Assembly (NCBI GenBank): GCA_034008185.1
Contig: CM067084.1
Span: 45,397,099 to 45,461,098, forward strand
Direction of reading: 5' to 3'
Origin: Gorsachius magnificus
Lineage: Eukaryota; Chordata; Aves; Pelecaniformes; Ardeidae
DNA length: 64,000 nucleotides
Shown: piece by piece, positions 25,633 to 39,346 of the stretch
Layout of the letters: every line of letters begins with the position of its first letter
Numbering within the stretch: position 1 is the stretch's first letter
Made by a program: the position numbers and the translations under genes
Notes under the pieces: model-generated
The model's database searches: none
The model's input: only the letters and a program-made list of their open reading frames with translations
Told to the model about the DNA's origin: nothing

Positions 25633-28260
25633 ATTCTTTCTCTAATTCTCCTTTTTCTTTTTTTACCATGTCTTTTAGGGGAAAAAAAAATGATAACTCG
25701 TATTTTGTTCCACTGTGCAAGTAGTCTGAAGCAATAGGATTTCTTGTGAAAAGCAACCATGCTGCCCTAATCAAATTTAAATGTTTCTTGGTATTTTTTT
25801 TTTAATTCCTTAACATTTTTAGTTTTTAAACAATGTTATTTCTTTAATTCATTATGTTAAAATGTCTGGATTTCAAGCAGTAAGAATTTTTTTTTTTTTT
25901 TTTAATGTAGATAAATAATTGTTCCAAATAAAGGCATTTAACAAATTAAATATCATGCATTAATTAGCTTATTCCCTTATCAGTATTACTAAAGCTGCAA
26001 TATTTCAATTCTTGCCTTAATCTGACTCCATCCAATCAGTACCTGCTGAAAATAAGTTTTTGAGATCTATGTGGGATCCTAGGTGCCTCTGACAATAAAG
26101 TATGAGATGTCAAGCTTATGCTTATAATTAAATGACTCTGACATACAGAATAATCTTGTCTCACAACCACACAACATTTTGAAACTGGGAAACTGAAAGT
26201 GTCTTTTTAATCACAGTTTCTGGATAGAGTCAATTTAGCATGAAGTTCAATGGGAGTTGTGAGACATTTCTAACATTTTAGTACACCTCTTCATAACACC
26301 AGAGGAGTGCATCATTAATTGTGTCTGGGTTTGATATTGCTGACTTTTCCCCCCTCCCCAAAGAAACATATATTTTAGCAAATTCAGGATATATAAAAGA
26401 AATTTATGGACACTTATTAACAGCACAGACAAATGCGCTGCACTTTGTTTGATTAGCTTCCTTTGACAATTTTTCAATAACTGTTTACTCGTGGCTGCTG
26501 CTATGAATATCAATACCTCCTTTCACGAACTGTCTCCAGCTAATTGGCGTGATTGACTATGAGGGCTTGAATGGCGTGGACACTGGAAGTCTGCCTAAAA
26601 ACATTGACAACTTGAATGATGATCTTGCATCATTCATGGTTACTCTGTCAGGTTGTCTGAGAGTAATTGTGAAAGAAACGCAGGTCATTACAGAATGAAC
26701 ATGATGTGTCCATAATGGTTCCCTTGAAGCTGCTGGAGTTTACTTGGTCAATAATCTGTCATGAAAAAAGTAATTCAATATATTTTACTGAAAGGCTGGG
26801 AAAATCAAGTCTACTGTGCTCCAGTACATAGTCAGAAATGTTATCTAGCTTGGTCTTTAAAATTCTTTAAATTATTAAAAAAATAATAAAATTATGACAT
26901 TATGAGTTTATATTAGTACTCTTCTGAATTGTCTTTTAGCTTAAAAGAACATACAATGATACATAAGATACTAAACATAACATCGTGGGATAAAATTTAG
27001 GACTTCCTGGTATGACATTATTTTTCTTGGTATCGACTTTCAATTGTCACAATATTCAGCTTCCCAGCATTATTTACAAGAGGATTTTTGTCCATTGATT
27101 CATAAAGTAAATTTTTCAGATTATTCTATTTATAAAATTTTGCCATGTTCTGGATGTAGTATTTGTATTTTTTAAGTTATAAAAATTTTCAAATTGACAG
27201 TAATTTTATTAAGGAAATAATTTTCTCAACTCTTGTCAACAATATGTATGTAATGATCACCGTAACGTACTAGGCTTATTTTCTGCTAAGTATATCGAGA
27301 AAAGAACTTGGTATTGTTGAATTTTTAATACTGCCAAGAGATAACACTCAATCTGAGAAGTCATATATATTAATGACTTTTTAAATTTGATTGTATTAAG
27401 GAGAAATAGAATTTTAATATCAATAATGTAATTAAAAGTACTCTCTAAATACAGTGCATCAGGCACAAAGTAGCAAATAAGATTTGCTGAACTATTATTC
27501 TGATAATTCAGTAATTCTGATGTGGCTTCACAATTTTAACTAAAGCATTTTAACTAGATAAACTCAATCTTTTCATAAATGCTTAAAAACTTTAGACCAG
27601 AACTGGAGATTAATGATAGTTTGTAATGTGAAAGCACTGGCTTTGCAGCTAAGTCATTTTATGTTAGAAACCATAACGTGTGTCCACTGAAAGATGATTT
27701 GTGTCAGCTAAAACTGTAGCCTCAAGCAACACTTGGTGGGTTATTACTTTAATCTAGTTATTGCAGCCTTGAAGTGTATGTTAGTAAGCTGAGGGTAAAA
27801 ATGTCAAAAGCACAGTTGAGACTGATCACTAACGGTTTCTAGGAACAAAAGAAACTGTCCCATGTATTATTTTTCTGAAGTTGGTCAACTGAAATTGAAG
27901 TCATATTGACTGTGGTTTATTTTTAAAATAGCAGTTATTTCTAGAAAATAACACTTTTCTTATGTGAAAACTTCCATAACTAGGAATTTTCATGCAAAGA
28001 AGTTTATTGTCATTCAATGAATTGAAATTATGAAAGTTAAATTTGCCATTGCTATCTGTTTATCAAATGAATGCCAGTGTGCTGTGTTTTACAGGCTAGT
28101 ATTACAGCATATTATTAATTCTTTAGTACATTACTATTATGTTAAAAAACACTTAACAGGAAAAGAAAAAAAGGTTAATTTTGTCAAAGGAGATAATTAA
28201 TTGCATCTCTGATTACCAAATATCTCCACTAAACTGCAGCTTCCAGACTATGGTTAGAGA
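25633..28260. other. Repeat-poor AT-rich DNA, possible conserved non-coding DNA
   Basis: There is no gene or named repeat. A run of about 17 T lies near 25888. The stretches 25950-26140 and 26400-26720 are complex and homopolymer-free and contain motifs such as TGCATTAATTAGC, TTTGTTTGATTAGC and AACCACACAACA. They are candidates for conserved regulatory sequence, though this is only an impression. The open frame at 26247-26513 (minus) is not credible. Confidence 0.35.
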
Positions 28261-28800
28261 CAGAATCACGTAAGCATAGAAACACCAAATGGTTGAGGTT
28301 GGACCTCTGTAGGTCTTTTGGTCCAACTCCTCTACTCAAGCAGGGCGACCTAGAGCTGGTTGCCCAGGACCATGTCCAAACAGATTCTGAATATCTCCAA
28401 GGAAGGAGACTCCGCAGCCTCCCTGGGCAGCCTGTGCCAGTGGTCAGTCACCCTCACAATAAAAAGTCTTTTCTGATGTTCAGACAGAACCCATGTTTCA
28501 GTTTGTGCCCATTGTCACTTGTCTGGTCTCTGAACACCACTGAAAAGAGCCTGGCTCCATCTTCTTTATTGCCTTCTTTCAGGTATTTGTACACATTGAT
28601 GAGATCCCCCTCAACCTTCTCTTCTCTAGGCTGAACAGTCTCAAGTGTCTCAGTCTTTCCTCACAGAACAGATGCTCCAGTCCCATAATCATCTTTGTGG
28701 CCCTTCACTGGACTTTCTCCAGTATGTCCAGGCCTGTCTTGTCCTGAGGAATCCAGAACTGGACACAGTACTCCAGAAGTGGTCTCACCAGTGCTGACTA
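28261..28800 (-). mobile_element. CR1 LINE, 3' end, about 540 bp
   Basis: The reversed 3' end starts with CAGAATCACGTAAGCATAG and GTTGAGGTTGGACCTCTG. It continues through the family's blocks GAAGGAGACTCCGCAGCC, CACATTGATGAGATCC and CTTCTCTAGGCTGAACAGTC, and ends near GTCTCACCAGTGCTGAC at about 28796. The segment covers the 3' UTR and C-terminal ORF2 region (sense text coding for [13 protein letters not shown] sequence in intact copies). Frames are broken on the minus strand, and the plus-strand open frame at 28293-28634 is antisense noise. It seems moderately old and belongs to the subfamily of the deleted CR1 at 20961 rather than that of 20304. Confidence 0.92.
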
Positions 28801-31574
28801 GGACAGTAGACAACAGGTTAGCAAAGGAACCTGGATTCCTGAGCCACTAAATACTACTCCCCATTCCTGGGACAGGCACAGCATAAGACTCTCTCCACCA
28901 CCACAGATGGGGATGACCAATCTCTGAAGAAGTGGAACAGACATGAGAAAAATTCCTAAACTTAATGCTTTCTAACTTTTGTTCAGAAACAGGATGCTAT
29001 GTATGCAGTTCAAAATTACATTTATGAATGGAATCAGAAATTGTTTTATATAACTTATACTATATTTTCATTTTTTAAAAGTTAAAAGAAAACAGATAGT
29101 GGACTGGCATTAACTAAATGTTGGTAAAGATTTAAGAGCTAAAACTTAACATATATGTATATATATTTCTTACGATTTTTTTTTAGTCTTCATTGCAGTG
29201 CCATTACAGACATTTTGGGGGAGAGAGTTTGTTATGGCTCTTAAAAGCCATTGTATCTAGTAGCATATATAAAGAGATAACATAATGTGAGAATTTTCAC
29301 TTTGAAGTACTATAATAAGATACTGGATTTCATGTGTTCCATGGGCTGTAATAATTCTGTCTCATTTCATATTTTAAAATAGTTATGTCAGTCTGTGTAA
29401 ATATATGTGTATTCTTGACATGTGGGTTTATTCTAGACATGCGGTAATTATTCTAGATAAATTGGAAATCTGTAGCTGCGTTCAAAATTCATAACTACCC
29501 ACCAAATTACTATATTTCATTTCTCTCTTTAAAGGTATTTGTAGCATTTTTCACACATATAGACTGCATTATTTTCTCACATATTATTTAAAAGGGAAAA
29601 CAGTTGCATGTTTGCCTTGAACTGTCAGTGTCTCTATTCTCCTGCTCCACATTTGAGATCCTCACCCCGTTTCTTACTTCTTTCCACGGATGAAGAACAC
29701 TTTTTTGTGCTCATTGATGCTTACCTAATCTGAACCTTTACTACTGAACATTGTGAGGCTGTAGTGGAACCTGGGAAATATTATATTGCCCTATTGGTAC
29801 TGCTGGTGACACCTTTTTTAAATGGCATTTTTTCTGCATTATATTTCTTTAAAAGTATGAGGTAGAATCATGAATCCATTACATTTCCTGATAGCATTCT
29901 GTTAATTGCCATGGGAGTCACTGTTCTGCACAGTTCACTGAACTTACTGAGTATGGACATAAGCTTCTGGAATAGAACCTGGAAAGCAAAAGCAGAAAAT
30001 TGTCAACAACCCAGTGTTTTTTCAGAACTTGTTTTGATGCTGAAAAACCACACACAATATTATACCTTCTTTTCCACCCCAAACACTGACCCTCATTTTA
30101 GACACTGTTTATTTGGCTGCATAAATTAACGAGTTCTTTAATGCATATACTGTGAGATAGCTTGTCCAGAAATCTAGAAGCTGTGATTGATATTGAATGT
30201 AGCATAGACAAGAAAAGTTAAAGCATCCTTTATTCATGATACAAACTATATGCCTTCTGCAGGCATATGGAAGCATCTGGTAAGGTTTGATACTGGTGCT
30301 GTACAATTTTCTGGCTTCAGGCCAATAGTGGTTAAAAGTAGTGATACTGTAAAATAAAAGTCTTATGTTATGCCAAGTTTAAATCTGACAAGCTGAGCAT
30401 GCACCCATAAAAGAGTGGATAATCCAGCTATGCCCCTTCCAGAAAAAAAAAATAAATCTTGATTCACATAGTTTTAAACAACTTGCTTATATACAGATTC
30501 ATAATATGCTTTCATGTACAAACAGGTTCATGCGTTAATACTTACACAGTACACAAACAAGCATCTTCTAGGGCTTTTTATATCCTAAAAAAGAAATGCA
30601 GACTGTAAAACATGTGGTTTGGTATTAAGCATTTTGTATTCTGCTGCTTTTAACATTTGTAAACTTTTTTATCACGTTCATAGTGGTACTGCAAGTTCAT
30701 GTTGTTACCATTTCTTTCAGGCTCCAGTTACTATTCTTTTTAGTTTCAGTAACTGCATAGTAACATGAAATGTGATATGTCACCTTCTAGCCAGGATTTC
30801 TAAATCTGCTATAAATTTATATAACTTGCAGAAATTATAGTTAAGCTTTAGAAACTGCTGTGAGATCAGGTGAAAATAAAAAGTGAAGCTCAGGAAGACT
30901 ATATGAATGAATGAATGTAATAAAAGCAAGAAGGTTCCAAAATCTGTAGAAGTGAACAGAAAGATTTGTATTGGTTTCTTGGGACTTTGGATTAGGATTC
31001 CTCTTTGTCTTTATCAAGGTTACCCTTACATATTTCTGCTGTTACAATTCCCAAGTCTAATCCCTTTCTTTATCATGTACATGTAACCAGTGCAATCTCA
31101 ACTGCAAAGTTTCTTTATATACTTGATGTTTGAAGGATGTCATTACAGCACTGGCGATTTATTTCTCTGATTATTCTATAGTTCCATTTTCCCCAGGAGA
31201 AAAGAGTATCAGCCATTTTCATGTGTCATTCTTCTTCCCTCAGACCAAATAAATCTGTATAATCCTCCATCATTTCCTTTTCTGATGACCAGGAGAAAAG
31301 GTGAACCCTAATATGGGGATATTTTAGGTCCATGGTAGAGGTAGTCCATAACTGGAACTTCAGCTTTAATCTTTGTTCAGTACTCAGACACTGAGTTAGG
31401 TGATGACAGGTTTAGGGGTTTTTTTTAAAAAAATATGTGAGGGGGACACTTTGAGGACCAGAAACAGACACAATTGAGAGTTAACTTCTATTTACTATTT
31501 CCAACACATTGGAGCTTTGCAGCTTTGACATGTTTTGATAATGGTCTGGAACTAAACATCATTTCAGCATTTCA

Positions 31575-31650
31575 GTTTCAAAATTTGGAACCGGACCAGG
31601 ATCCAGATGATGTAGTTCAAACCAAGCCCATCTGTGATATATGTGCAATT
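31575..31650 (-). mobile_element. Possible decayed CR1 3' end (weak)
   Basis: The text TTTGGAACCGGACCAGGATC followed by CAGATGATGTAGTTCAAACC parallels the reversed CR1 3' segment (GTTGGAAGGGACCT ... AGATCATCTAGTCCAACC). There is no tail at the left edge and the match fades quickly. It would explain why the small open frame at 31474-31662 looks peptide-like. Confidence 0.25.
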
Positions 31651-33419
31651 GGGAAAGATTAGTGTTACAAAATAATGTTAGGAGCATTTTTGATAGTACA
31701 TAAATAAAAGGTAAATAAACAAATTAAATGCATCTATTTCAGAATGGCACTCAAATATTTTTGTTTAGCTTGTAGTAGAAGAATTTAGTTATGAAACAGT
31801 AATGGATATATGGGAAATACATCCTTACTATAATATGACCGGCATTATATGAAGGTCACCCATAAATGAAAAAACAGCACATACTTTAATGAAGTGCAAT
31901 AGAAGCTGGCCACAGCTTTATTAACTGTAGCAAAACAAATTAAATAATCTTTGTGATTTGAGTTCATCTGAGTGTCACCTTGGCCCAGTCTTTTCTTCAT
32001 CAAATCTACTTCCATGAAATCTCATCATGCCAGCTACTGCTCAACTGGGAATTTCCAACTCCAGCTGAAAACCAGATAAAGCATCCCGAGCATGGATATT
32101 TCTTCTTCTTAAGTAAGTTTCACAGTTCATTCTGCAGCTGGAGTGTTAACAGCTTCTTTTTGCCACTTGAATTATGGCATTAGAAGCAATCCACACTGGC
32201 ATTGAACTACTGCACATAGAGACTATGAAATAAAATAGTCAAGTACTCTTTCAAATAGGTATGATGGTTTCTCATTCACAGCTCTGAAGTAGACTGAACA
32301 ATATTGTTGCTAACTGAAGGCTGCAATATAGTAAGGTGAGGATGAAAAGCAATGTTGGCAACTTCTTTTAGACCCTGTTCAACATGCTGATTATACTTTT
32401 AAGTCCCACCTACTCTTCATGTTTGGAAGTGGGCATTTTCATCCAAGGGTGAGAATGACTTTATGTTAGGGATAGTTCTAGGTGAAAAGTTTTAAAACAG
32501 ATCATTGATAGTTAATGATTTTATTAAAAGGTAATAATTTTGGGTTAGAGTTTTAGGTTAGTAAGGACTTAATTACTTTCACAACAGTTTCAGTGGTATT
32601 TTTTGTATTTCAATAACAGAAAAAATGTGGAGTCCACATTAGCGTAGCTCATCTTCAAATGCAGAAAGATCCTTACACTCAAACTACAGAAAGGGTCTTA
32701 GCCTATCAAAAAAGAAAATCTTGAAAACAACATGAGAGTCTCAGTTATAGAATATTCAGGTAACTCTCATGAGGAGAGTTTTATTGCTGTGCCTAGTATG
32801 AGGTGGTTTCAAAAGGGAGACAGAATGTGCATCTGAAGCAGAAAAATCACCAGTTTATGTAAACAGGCTATTCCCTAAATTTTCCACTGTATCTTGTCCA
32901 CATTTATGAATAACTAAGCTCCCAAAGTCATTTGTGAATCTCTGAAGATATTCTTCTTGGTCCCCATGTCTATTGACAGTATTTTCTTTTTTGATTTCAC
33001 AACTATGAAATTGTGTCCATGCCAAATATGGATCAAGGAATGCTTACTTCAGTGAAAGGTGTTTTGGAGATTAGTGGTAAATTCAATACAATCGATATTT
33101 TTCAAGTATGTAGTATAGAATGTTGTTAATAGTCATACCATTAAACAGATGGGGTAGAATAAAATATTTAGCTGTTCATCCTTTGTGGCGTGGTGAGCAT
33201 TAAAATTAAATAGTTGGTTCGTGAGAACAGAGTCATTAGATGTGTGTTGATAATCATCTTCTGACAATCATCTTCTTGTTCACTACTCTTTTGAGTTACT
33301 TGTCTTTTATAGACTTCTAGCTTTCATTTTTAACATCTAAAAGCTATCATTAGTGACAACTATTTTATGTATGAATACATATTATTCATTAGTTTCCCTA
33401 AAGTATACAGAAATTAGAA

Positions 33420-33446
33420 GAAAAAAAAAAAAGAAAAAAAGAAAGG
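33420..33446. repeat. A-rich simple repeat
   Basis: This is a run of A interrupted by single G residues (A12-G-A7-G-A3 pattern). It is low-complexity DNA with no tail of any recognised retroelement upstream. Confidence 0.8.
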
Positions 33447-36400
33447 AGCACTATAGTGTGAGGAGTGTTAACAATTGACTTTGAATGATAACTGTGGCAG
33501 CCTGAGTCAAACAGGTTTGGAAGATTCCACCCCTTCTTTCCCTATTTGTAATAAAGCAGGAACAATTCCAAAAGTTTTTGTAAAGCACAGCAGCTGAGCC
33601 TTCCCTTCAAAGCCAAATAGAAGCAGACAACTATGGCATGCTCTTTTCCATGTAGAGAGCACTAGAACCCCAGTGTCAGTGGTTTGGTCCAAGGTACATT
33701 TTGAGACTTTGTGATGTGAGGAACAAGTTTCAGAAGCGCCACATGGTTTGTGAACTACATTTGGAAGAGTGCCAACAGCTGCTATGCAGAAACTAAAAGC
33801 CCCAAAATATCTGAAATATTTATCTGAATGAGCATCAGTCAAAAGCAGAACAAGACTGTTTACAACTGTAGCATGCATTCAGCCAAATTACATTTGCAAA
33901 TTAGTGTTTTGAAGCTATAGGCCTAAAAATAAAATAACTTAATGGGTTGAAATAATTTTTGCTAAGGAAAAATGTATCTATGCTAGCAGCTTGTATATGA
34001 AGTTACAGCCTGTTACAGCCCAATGCATTTTGAAATGACCGAGATATTAAACTCACAACAAGGTTGTCAGACAACAAATCAAGCTGCAAATTAGCCTTCT
34101 AATCTTATAATTTGGTTACAGCTGCCAAAGTACAACTGACAATTGATTTGCTGTTTGCTGTCCAGAACAAAATGTCATATATTCTTTTTGATGAGAGTCA
34201 ATGAGTGCATTAAGTGTATAGCAGCCCATGTCCTCTGGACTCTGTTGCAAATAGTCCTGAATTACTAGGGTCATTATCTGTATGAATAAACCTACTACTA
34301 GCAAAGTGCAAAGCAGAATTTGTATGTGACTCTTCTGCATTTATTCACTTGCAGGAAATGTGTATTCTTTTTTCAGCAGGGAGACGAACTAGATCTGTTT
34401 GAGGTCATTCAATGTCCTAGCTTTCATGACTGTTATAAAAGTAAATATTTTCAGGTAACTACTTTGGTACAGTATCATGAATTATAAATAGTGGTGTTTT
34501 TACTTGGAGCCTTATCCTTTGTAGTTAGCCTTAATTTTCTATCCAGTACCTCTGATATGAATTAAATTTACTTTTCATAGAGGATGTATGATCTCCTACT
34601 TGTTACAGACTTCTTGCTTAGAAGATTCAGGACATTTATTTGCGTTGTTTGGAGCTTTTAAACAGCAAGGAAGAAAAAAAATATGGAAGGAAAACATTTG
34701 CTGGTATAGTGACTGAAATGGAAGAATAGCACAAAAATCCCCTTAACAACTCTTCAGTCAATGAAAATAACGTTGTGTGTGGGAGTAATTTCTGCTACCT
34801 GTCTTGGAAAAAGACTATTAGGAAAATACTTCTGGGGAAGACTGTGATAACCCTGTATCCTACTCACAAAAGGGATGTTCTCAGGTAATGACAGTGCAAA
34901 TACAGCAAAACTTTTTTTGTACTGTATGGGAACACCATTGGATAATTAGCTCTAGGGAGGCTGGGTAGAAACCTGTGAAAATCCAGTCTTTCACTGAACT
35001 TCTACCTCACTGAATTTCCCTTGAAATTTCACTGAATTATCCTAATGGAAAAATTGTCAACAGAAGACTGACTGTTATTAGAAACCTGATTAGAAAAAAA
35101 TGAAATTGAGGCACAGTTGAAGTGTATGGTTTATCAGAACAAAAATGAGAAGACATTATAAATAGAAGACCATTAGAAATGTTGCCAGGATAAATTGCTT
35201 TAAAAATTATTATTTTTTTCTCTTTTCAGATGTTCTAAGAATAAGTTAACAGTTCTAGACTTAATTCTTAGACTCTGTGTAACTAGTTTAAACTTGGAAT
35301 TTTGTTTGGTTGGTTGGATTTGGGGTTTTGTTTTGTTTTTAAGGAAAAGTTATAACACCCTAAAGGCAATGGTTTATGAAAGGATTGCTGACATAATTTT
35401 AGCTACTGTAGTGTAAACACTGTCATTATACTAATGGATTGCAGAACAGCCAACTGTCTGAGTAAGGAGAATTGGGAGGAACGATACAGTACCAAATATA
35501 GAGTAGTAAGAAAAACACATTATCCTATGAACAGAAATATTTGCCCATTCTTTTTGCACCACTTTTTCAGTGTAAATATTTATAAATATTTAATTTCAAG
35601 GAAAAAAGAGTAGAATATACTGTATCTTCTCTAAAATATAAGTGTTTCTTTGCTACTACTTTTCTACCAATACTCATGAAGAATAAATGTATTCTGCTGT
35701 TACTTGTAACTACCTGCATCACTACTTGGCCATACATACCTTAATACAGGGAAATACCTGTTAGTTTTAGAAAAAATAGAGCATGAGCGAATGTCTGGCT
35801 TGTTTGCTGGACAATTTTGTAAGAACTTTATCAAGAATAAGAGAACAGAAAAACAAGTGCTAGTAAACTGAGCATTTGAGATTTCATGCATCCTTCCATG
35901 CAGATGTACTTTATTTAAGAAAAACTTGAGAAAGACTTGGGAGAAAAGCTTCCAAAGGTCTAGAAGACAATATAGGTGGGAGATAAGAAACTGTATGGAG
36001 GATATGAAAAGCAAATAGGTGGAACCTAGTGGAGTAATAGAACAGAGATCATGGCAGTGAATTCAAAGGAATGGTAATGTTAGGTCACAGTAGGTGGCAG
36101 AAAAGGAGTTGTGCTCGTGTCTGTAGTCTTAATGCAATCACCTGTTGCTTCAATTAGCTCTAAACAAGAAATCATGGAATAAGGAAATTCATATTTGATC
36201 TTGAAATTTACAGGTCAGGCATATCTCTACCTAATATTCACCAGTGTTAATAAAAACATTAGGCTAGGATTTATTCTTAATAAGCTGTATAATAGGAACC
36301 ATGGTAGATCTGGTAAAAACTCATGAAATAGTAAAGAAGTTTTAAACTGCTAAGAACAGCAGTTTGATTCTGAAGTGTGTTAGTAGCTGGTTTTGTTTGC

Positions 36401-37404
36401 AGACTGGTGTATAAAGAGTATTTTATCAAAGCTTGTGTGAAGTCTAGAGTTCCTTGTGAATTTATGTTCACAGGAAACACTCCCTCTACATTCACCTTCC
36501 CCTCAACAGGATTCTGAGGTTTTCTTTTTGATAGTAACATGGAAAGCTCAGTGGGCTCCTATCTTCCTGCAGTTCTTTCCAGAGCTAACTTGTTACTCAA
36601 ATCTATTGTATTTCAGAATGCTACATTGTTTAAAAGTCATTTTCATTTTTAAGTGGTTTTCTCCTCCCATTTATAACACTGAGAGTACAATAAAAACAAT
36701 TGTTCATTGTTTTGAACTCTGACTCTCAGTCATTAATTTAGTCCCTGGTTCTGCAAGATGCTCTGCATGAGCACAGACATTTTGCCTGCATATAGAATTT
36801 ATATGATCTTGGACATAAAGAAAGTAGTATTTTCTATATTATTTTGTCTCTAGTTCCTGTAGAGACTTAATTGAAGCCAGTCAGCTCAGGTTCTAAGTTC
36901 AATTTCACCATAAATATATACATATATATTTAACAAGGTAACATTTCAAAACAAATCAAAAAATTTGATGTCTTTCCTTCTTCTAAAAGATAATAACACA
37001 ACCATAATTCAGAAGCTGTGGGATCATACTATGCTTTTTCTTTTCTTTTTTTAACAAATTGTCAAATGATTATGTCAACTACCACAGTTAAAAATTGTGA
37101 CACATTTTTAGTAAGTAAGTCTATCTAAAACAATAAAAGGAAAATGAGATAAGAAAAGGACTTTCTGTATTCAAGGGGCAAAATGGATGTTTGATTGCAT
37201 ATGGTGTATGATGTCAATGGTGGAAATGATGGCAATGTTTTGTCTTACTTCAGTAAAGCCAGAATTTGATGGAATAACATGACATAAAGCCCTCCGCCAG
37301 TTACTAAATATTCAATATAAGTAACAAAAATTTTGTTTTGTCTGATGAGTACTTAGCATTTATGTAGCACTTCCTGTGTTCACAATGAAAGATTGGAGGT
37401 CAGA

Positions 37405-37660
37405 AAGTATGTCTTATGAGAAAAGACATGAAAGAAAATCTTACTTTAGATAAGAAAAGATGAAAGGGTGGCAGAAAAAATAATTTTCAGATATATAAAG
37501 AGTTCCTGTAAGGAAGGTAGTAAATTTTTATTTAAATTGGGGGTGAGATGAGAATTAATGGTATAGAATTGAAATATGATTTTTTCTAGGTGATAAGGAA
37601 AACCTTTTGGATTTGAGGACTAATAAGGTCTGGAATGGTTTAGAATCTGCACTATGGGAT
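37405..37660 (+). mobile_element. Old CR1-like LINE relic (ORF2 C-terminal region)
   Basis: Plus-strand text keeps the landmark order of the CR1 ORF2 end, heavily mutated. TTATGAGAAAAGACATGAAAG (YEERLKE-type block) is followed by GATAAGAAAAGATGAAAGGG (LEKRRL/RG block) and TTTTCAGATATATAAAGAG (VFKYLKG block). After these come GAGAATTAATGG, GGTGATAAGGAAAACC (DIRKNF block) and GGTCTGGAATGG, then GGGATCTCTGTATGAAAG. The correspondence is by eye, but the spacing of five consecutive blocks agrees with the intact element. Stop codons interrupt all frames. It is clearly older than the CR1 copies at 6, 12 and 20 kb. Confidence 0.65.
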
Positions 37661-38520
37661 CTCTGTATGAAAGTTCAGCTAAATATTTCTCTGAAATATT
37701 TTAAGTTTGACCAATGGTATGGTAATGAAAAAAAAATTCAGGATATTTTGAGACAAATACAATTTTAAGTCCTCTTAATTTAGAAACTTTTCAGTGTAAA
37801 TGACAAACAGGTGGATTAAAAAGATGTGATATCAGGAATGGGGAAGATCTGATTAACCTTCTCTTGCCTCAGAGCAATATGCCAGGTATCTATCACGCTA
37901 TTCCATATTATCTCTATATCGTATGAATTTTCCCATTCACAGTCATGTGTAATGCCCTGACCTGGGTGTAAACATATTTCACAGATCTCTTATTAATGAG
38001 GGCACCATCATGTCAGTCGTCTAACTGTCACTATGACACCATTTGATAGAGAGGGGCTGCAGCCTTTGAACATATGCACAGTTGATCTGACCTAGAAAAA
38101 TGGTTGAGAACCTCTGGTTTAAGAGCAGTGACACAATGAGGAATAGCGTGCAATGAAGTGTGCATTTTTCATAAAGTAATGTGATTCAAGAAACAATGCA
38201 ACAGAGCTGAAAAACAATGGATGTTGGCCCCTTTTATGTCTGATATTTTATTAGAGACTTTACAACTCAGACTCAATTATCTTTAAAGAAAGGTAGAGTA
38301 CTTACAATTCCATAAAAAATAGGTCCAAATGTAAAATATGGAAAAAAGCTTTCTGCAATAGTTTGCTAATTTCTATAATCAAGATTTTTGTTATGAATTA
38401 GACTGTTCATTTGATGGAATTACAACTGTGGAAAAGAAAAGTTTCTTGAAAACACCTTGAAAACAAAATTAGCTAGCAGTCTACAGTAAGTAAACACTAA
38501 AAATTATTTGCAATATTTAT

Positions 38521-38552
38521 ATTCATATCTATATACCTATATACCTATATAA
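38521..38552. repeat. Simple repeat, about 8-bp period (CTATATAC)n
   Basis: ATCTATATACCTATATACCTATATAATAGG contains three imperfect units. It is a candidate microsatellite. Confidence 0.7.
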
Positions 38553-39147
38553 TAGGTGTTAACAGCAAGATTTAACTGTCTTTTCAATAATAGCTTGACC
38601 TTCACAGATCAACATTAGAAATTTCCTAATATCATGGTCCTCTTTGTCTTTTCATTACTGCTTGTAATACTGAGCCGTGCATAAAAAGAATTGTGATTAA
38701 GTGATTTTTGTAGCCTTGGCATAATCAGGAAAGTGCCTGCTGCTGTTGAACTCTGTATGCTTCTCTAATATCTTTGCCTTTTTTCCTCAAGACTGGTTTT
38801 GAGTGAAGCGTTCATTCCCATCCATACCATTCTTTTTCTTTTTTTTTGTTGCTTTTTCATTACCCATATTTGTAATTGCAATAGAATTTTTAGCTGCACT
38901 AATGCTTGTGTTGTCATAGCAGCCTTATTCTGACAGTAACAGCCTAGAAATAACAATGTACAAAAATGTTTCCTCTAAGATTATCTTCACGCAGAAAAGT
39001 TATTTTAGTCCGGTACCTTATTACAAACATACAAAAAGTAATAGTATAAAACCATTGCATGTAAGCCAGACAAAATGTCTCCAAAAAATTAAAATGTAAG
39101 CTGTCTTTTGCAAACATAATCTATAAAACTCATTTTATTCCCAGTGG

Positions 39148-39174
39148 TTTTTTGTTTGTTTGTTTGTTTGTTTT
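39148..39174. repeat. Simple repeat, (TTTG)n
   Basis: Five consecutive TTTG units are bordered by T-runs. It is a tetranucleotide microsatellite. Confidence 0.85.
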
Positions 39175-39319
39175 ATTTTAAGCTTGCTACACACTTTGTA
39201 TTCCAAGACAAGAGAAACTTCTGATGGACCTGATTTGCCCCATCATTGCTTACAGCTTGGGTTTATTATGGTATTATGTCTGTCCTGAAGCAGGGCGAAA
39301 CCAAATAAATTTCAAGTGT

Positions 39320-39346
39320 ACACACACACACACACACACACACACA
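39320..39346. repeat. Microsatellite, (AC)n
   Basis: An uninterrupted AC dinucleotide run of about 13 units. It is the longest pure dinucleotide repeat in the window and likely variable in length between individuals. Confidence 0.92.

Larger units (their letters stand above)
28801..37404. other. Unique AT-rich DNA, no gene seen
   Basis: Over 8.6 kb I could not support any exon or RNA gene. An A-rich simple stretch lies at 33420-33446. The minus-strand frame of 123 codons at 33507-33878 is Cys/Ser-rich, has no family match and no splice context, and is left as chance. A weak trace that might be a decayed CR1 3' end is listed separately (31575-31650). The stretch 34020-34340 is complex and homopolymer-free. 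A TATATATACATATATA-type patch lies near 36914-36930. Confidence 0.45.

Noticed and set aside
28293..28634. 113-codon plus-strand open frame
   Set aside because: It lies antisense within a CR1 3' end and is a shadow of the repeat.
33507..33878. 123-codon minus-strand open frame, Cys- and Ser-rich
   Set aside because: There is no family resemblance, no signal-peptide-plus-domain logic and no splice sites. It is kept only as a note.
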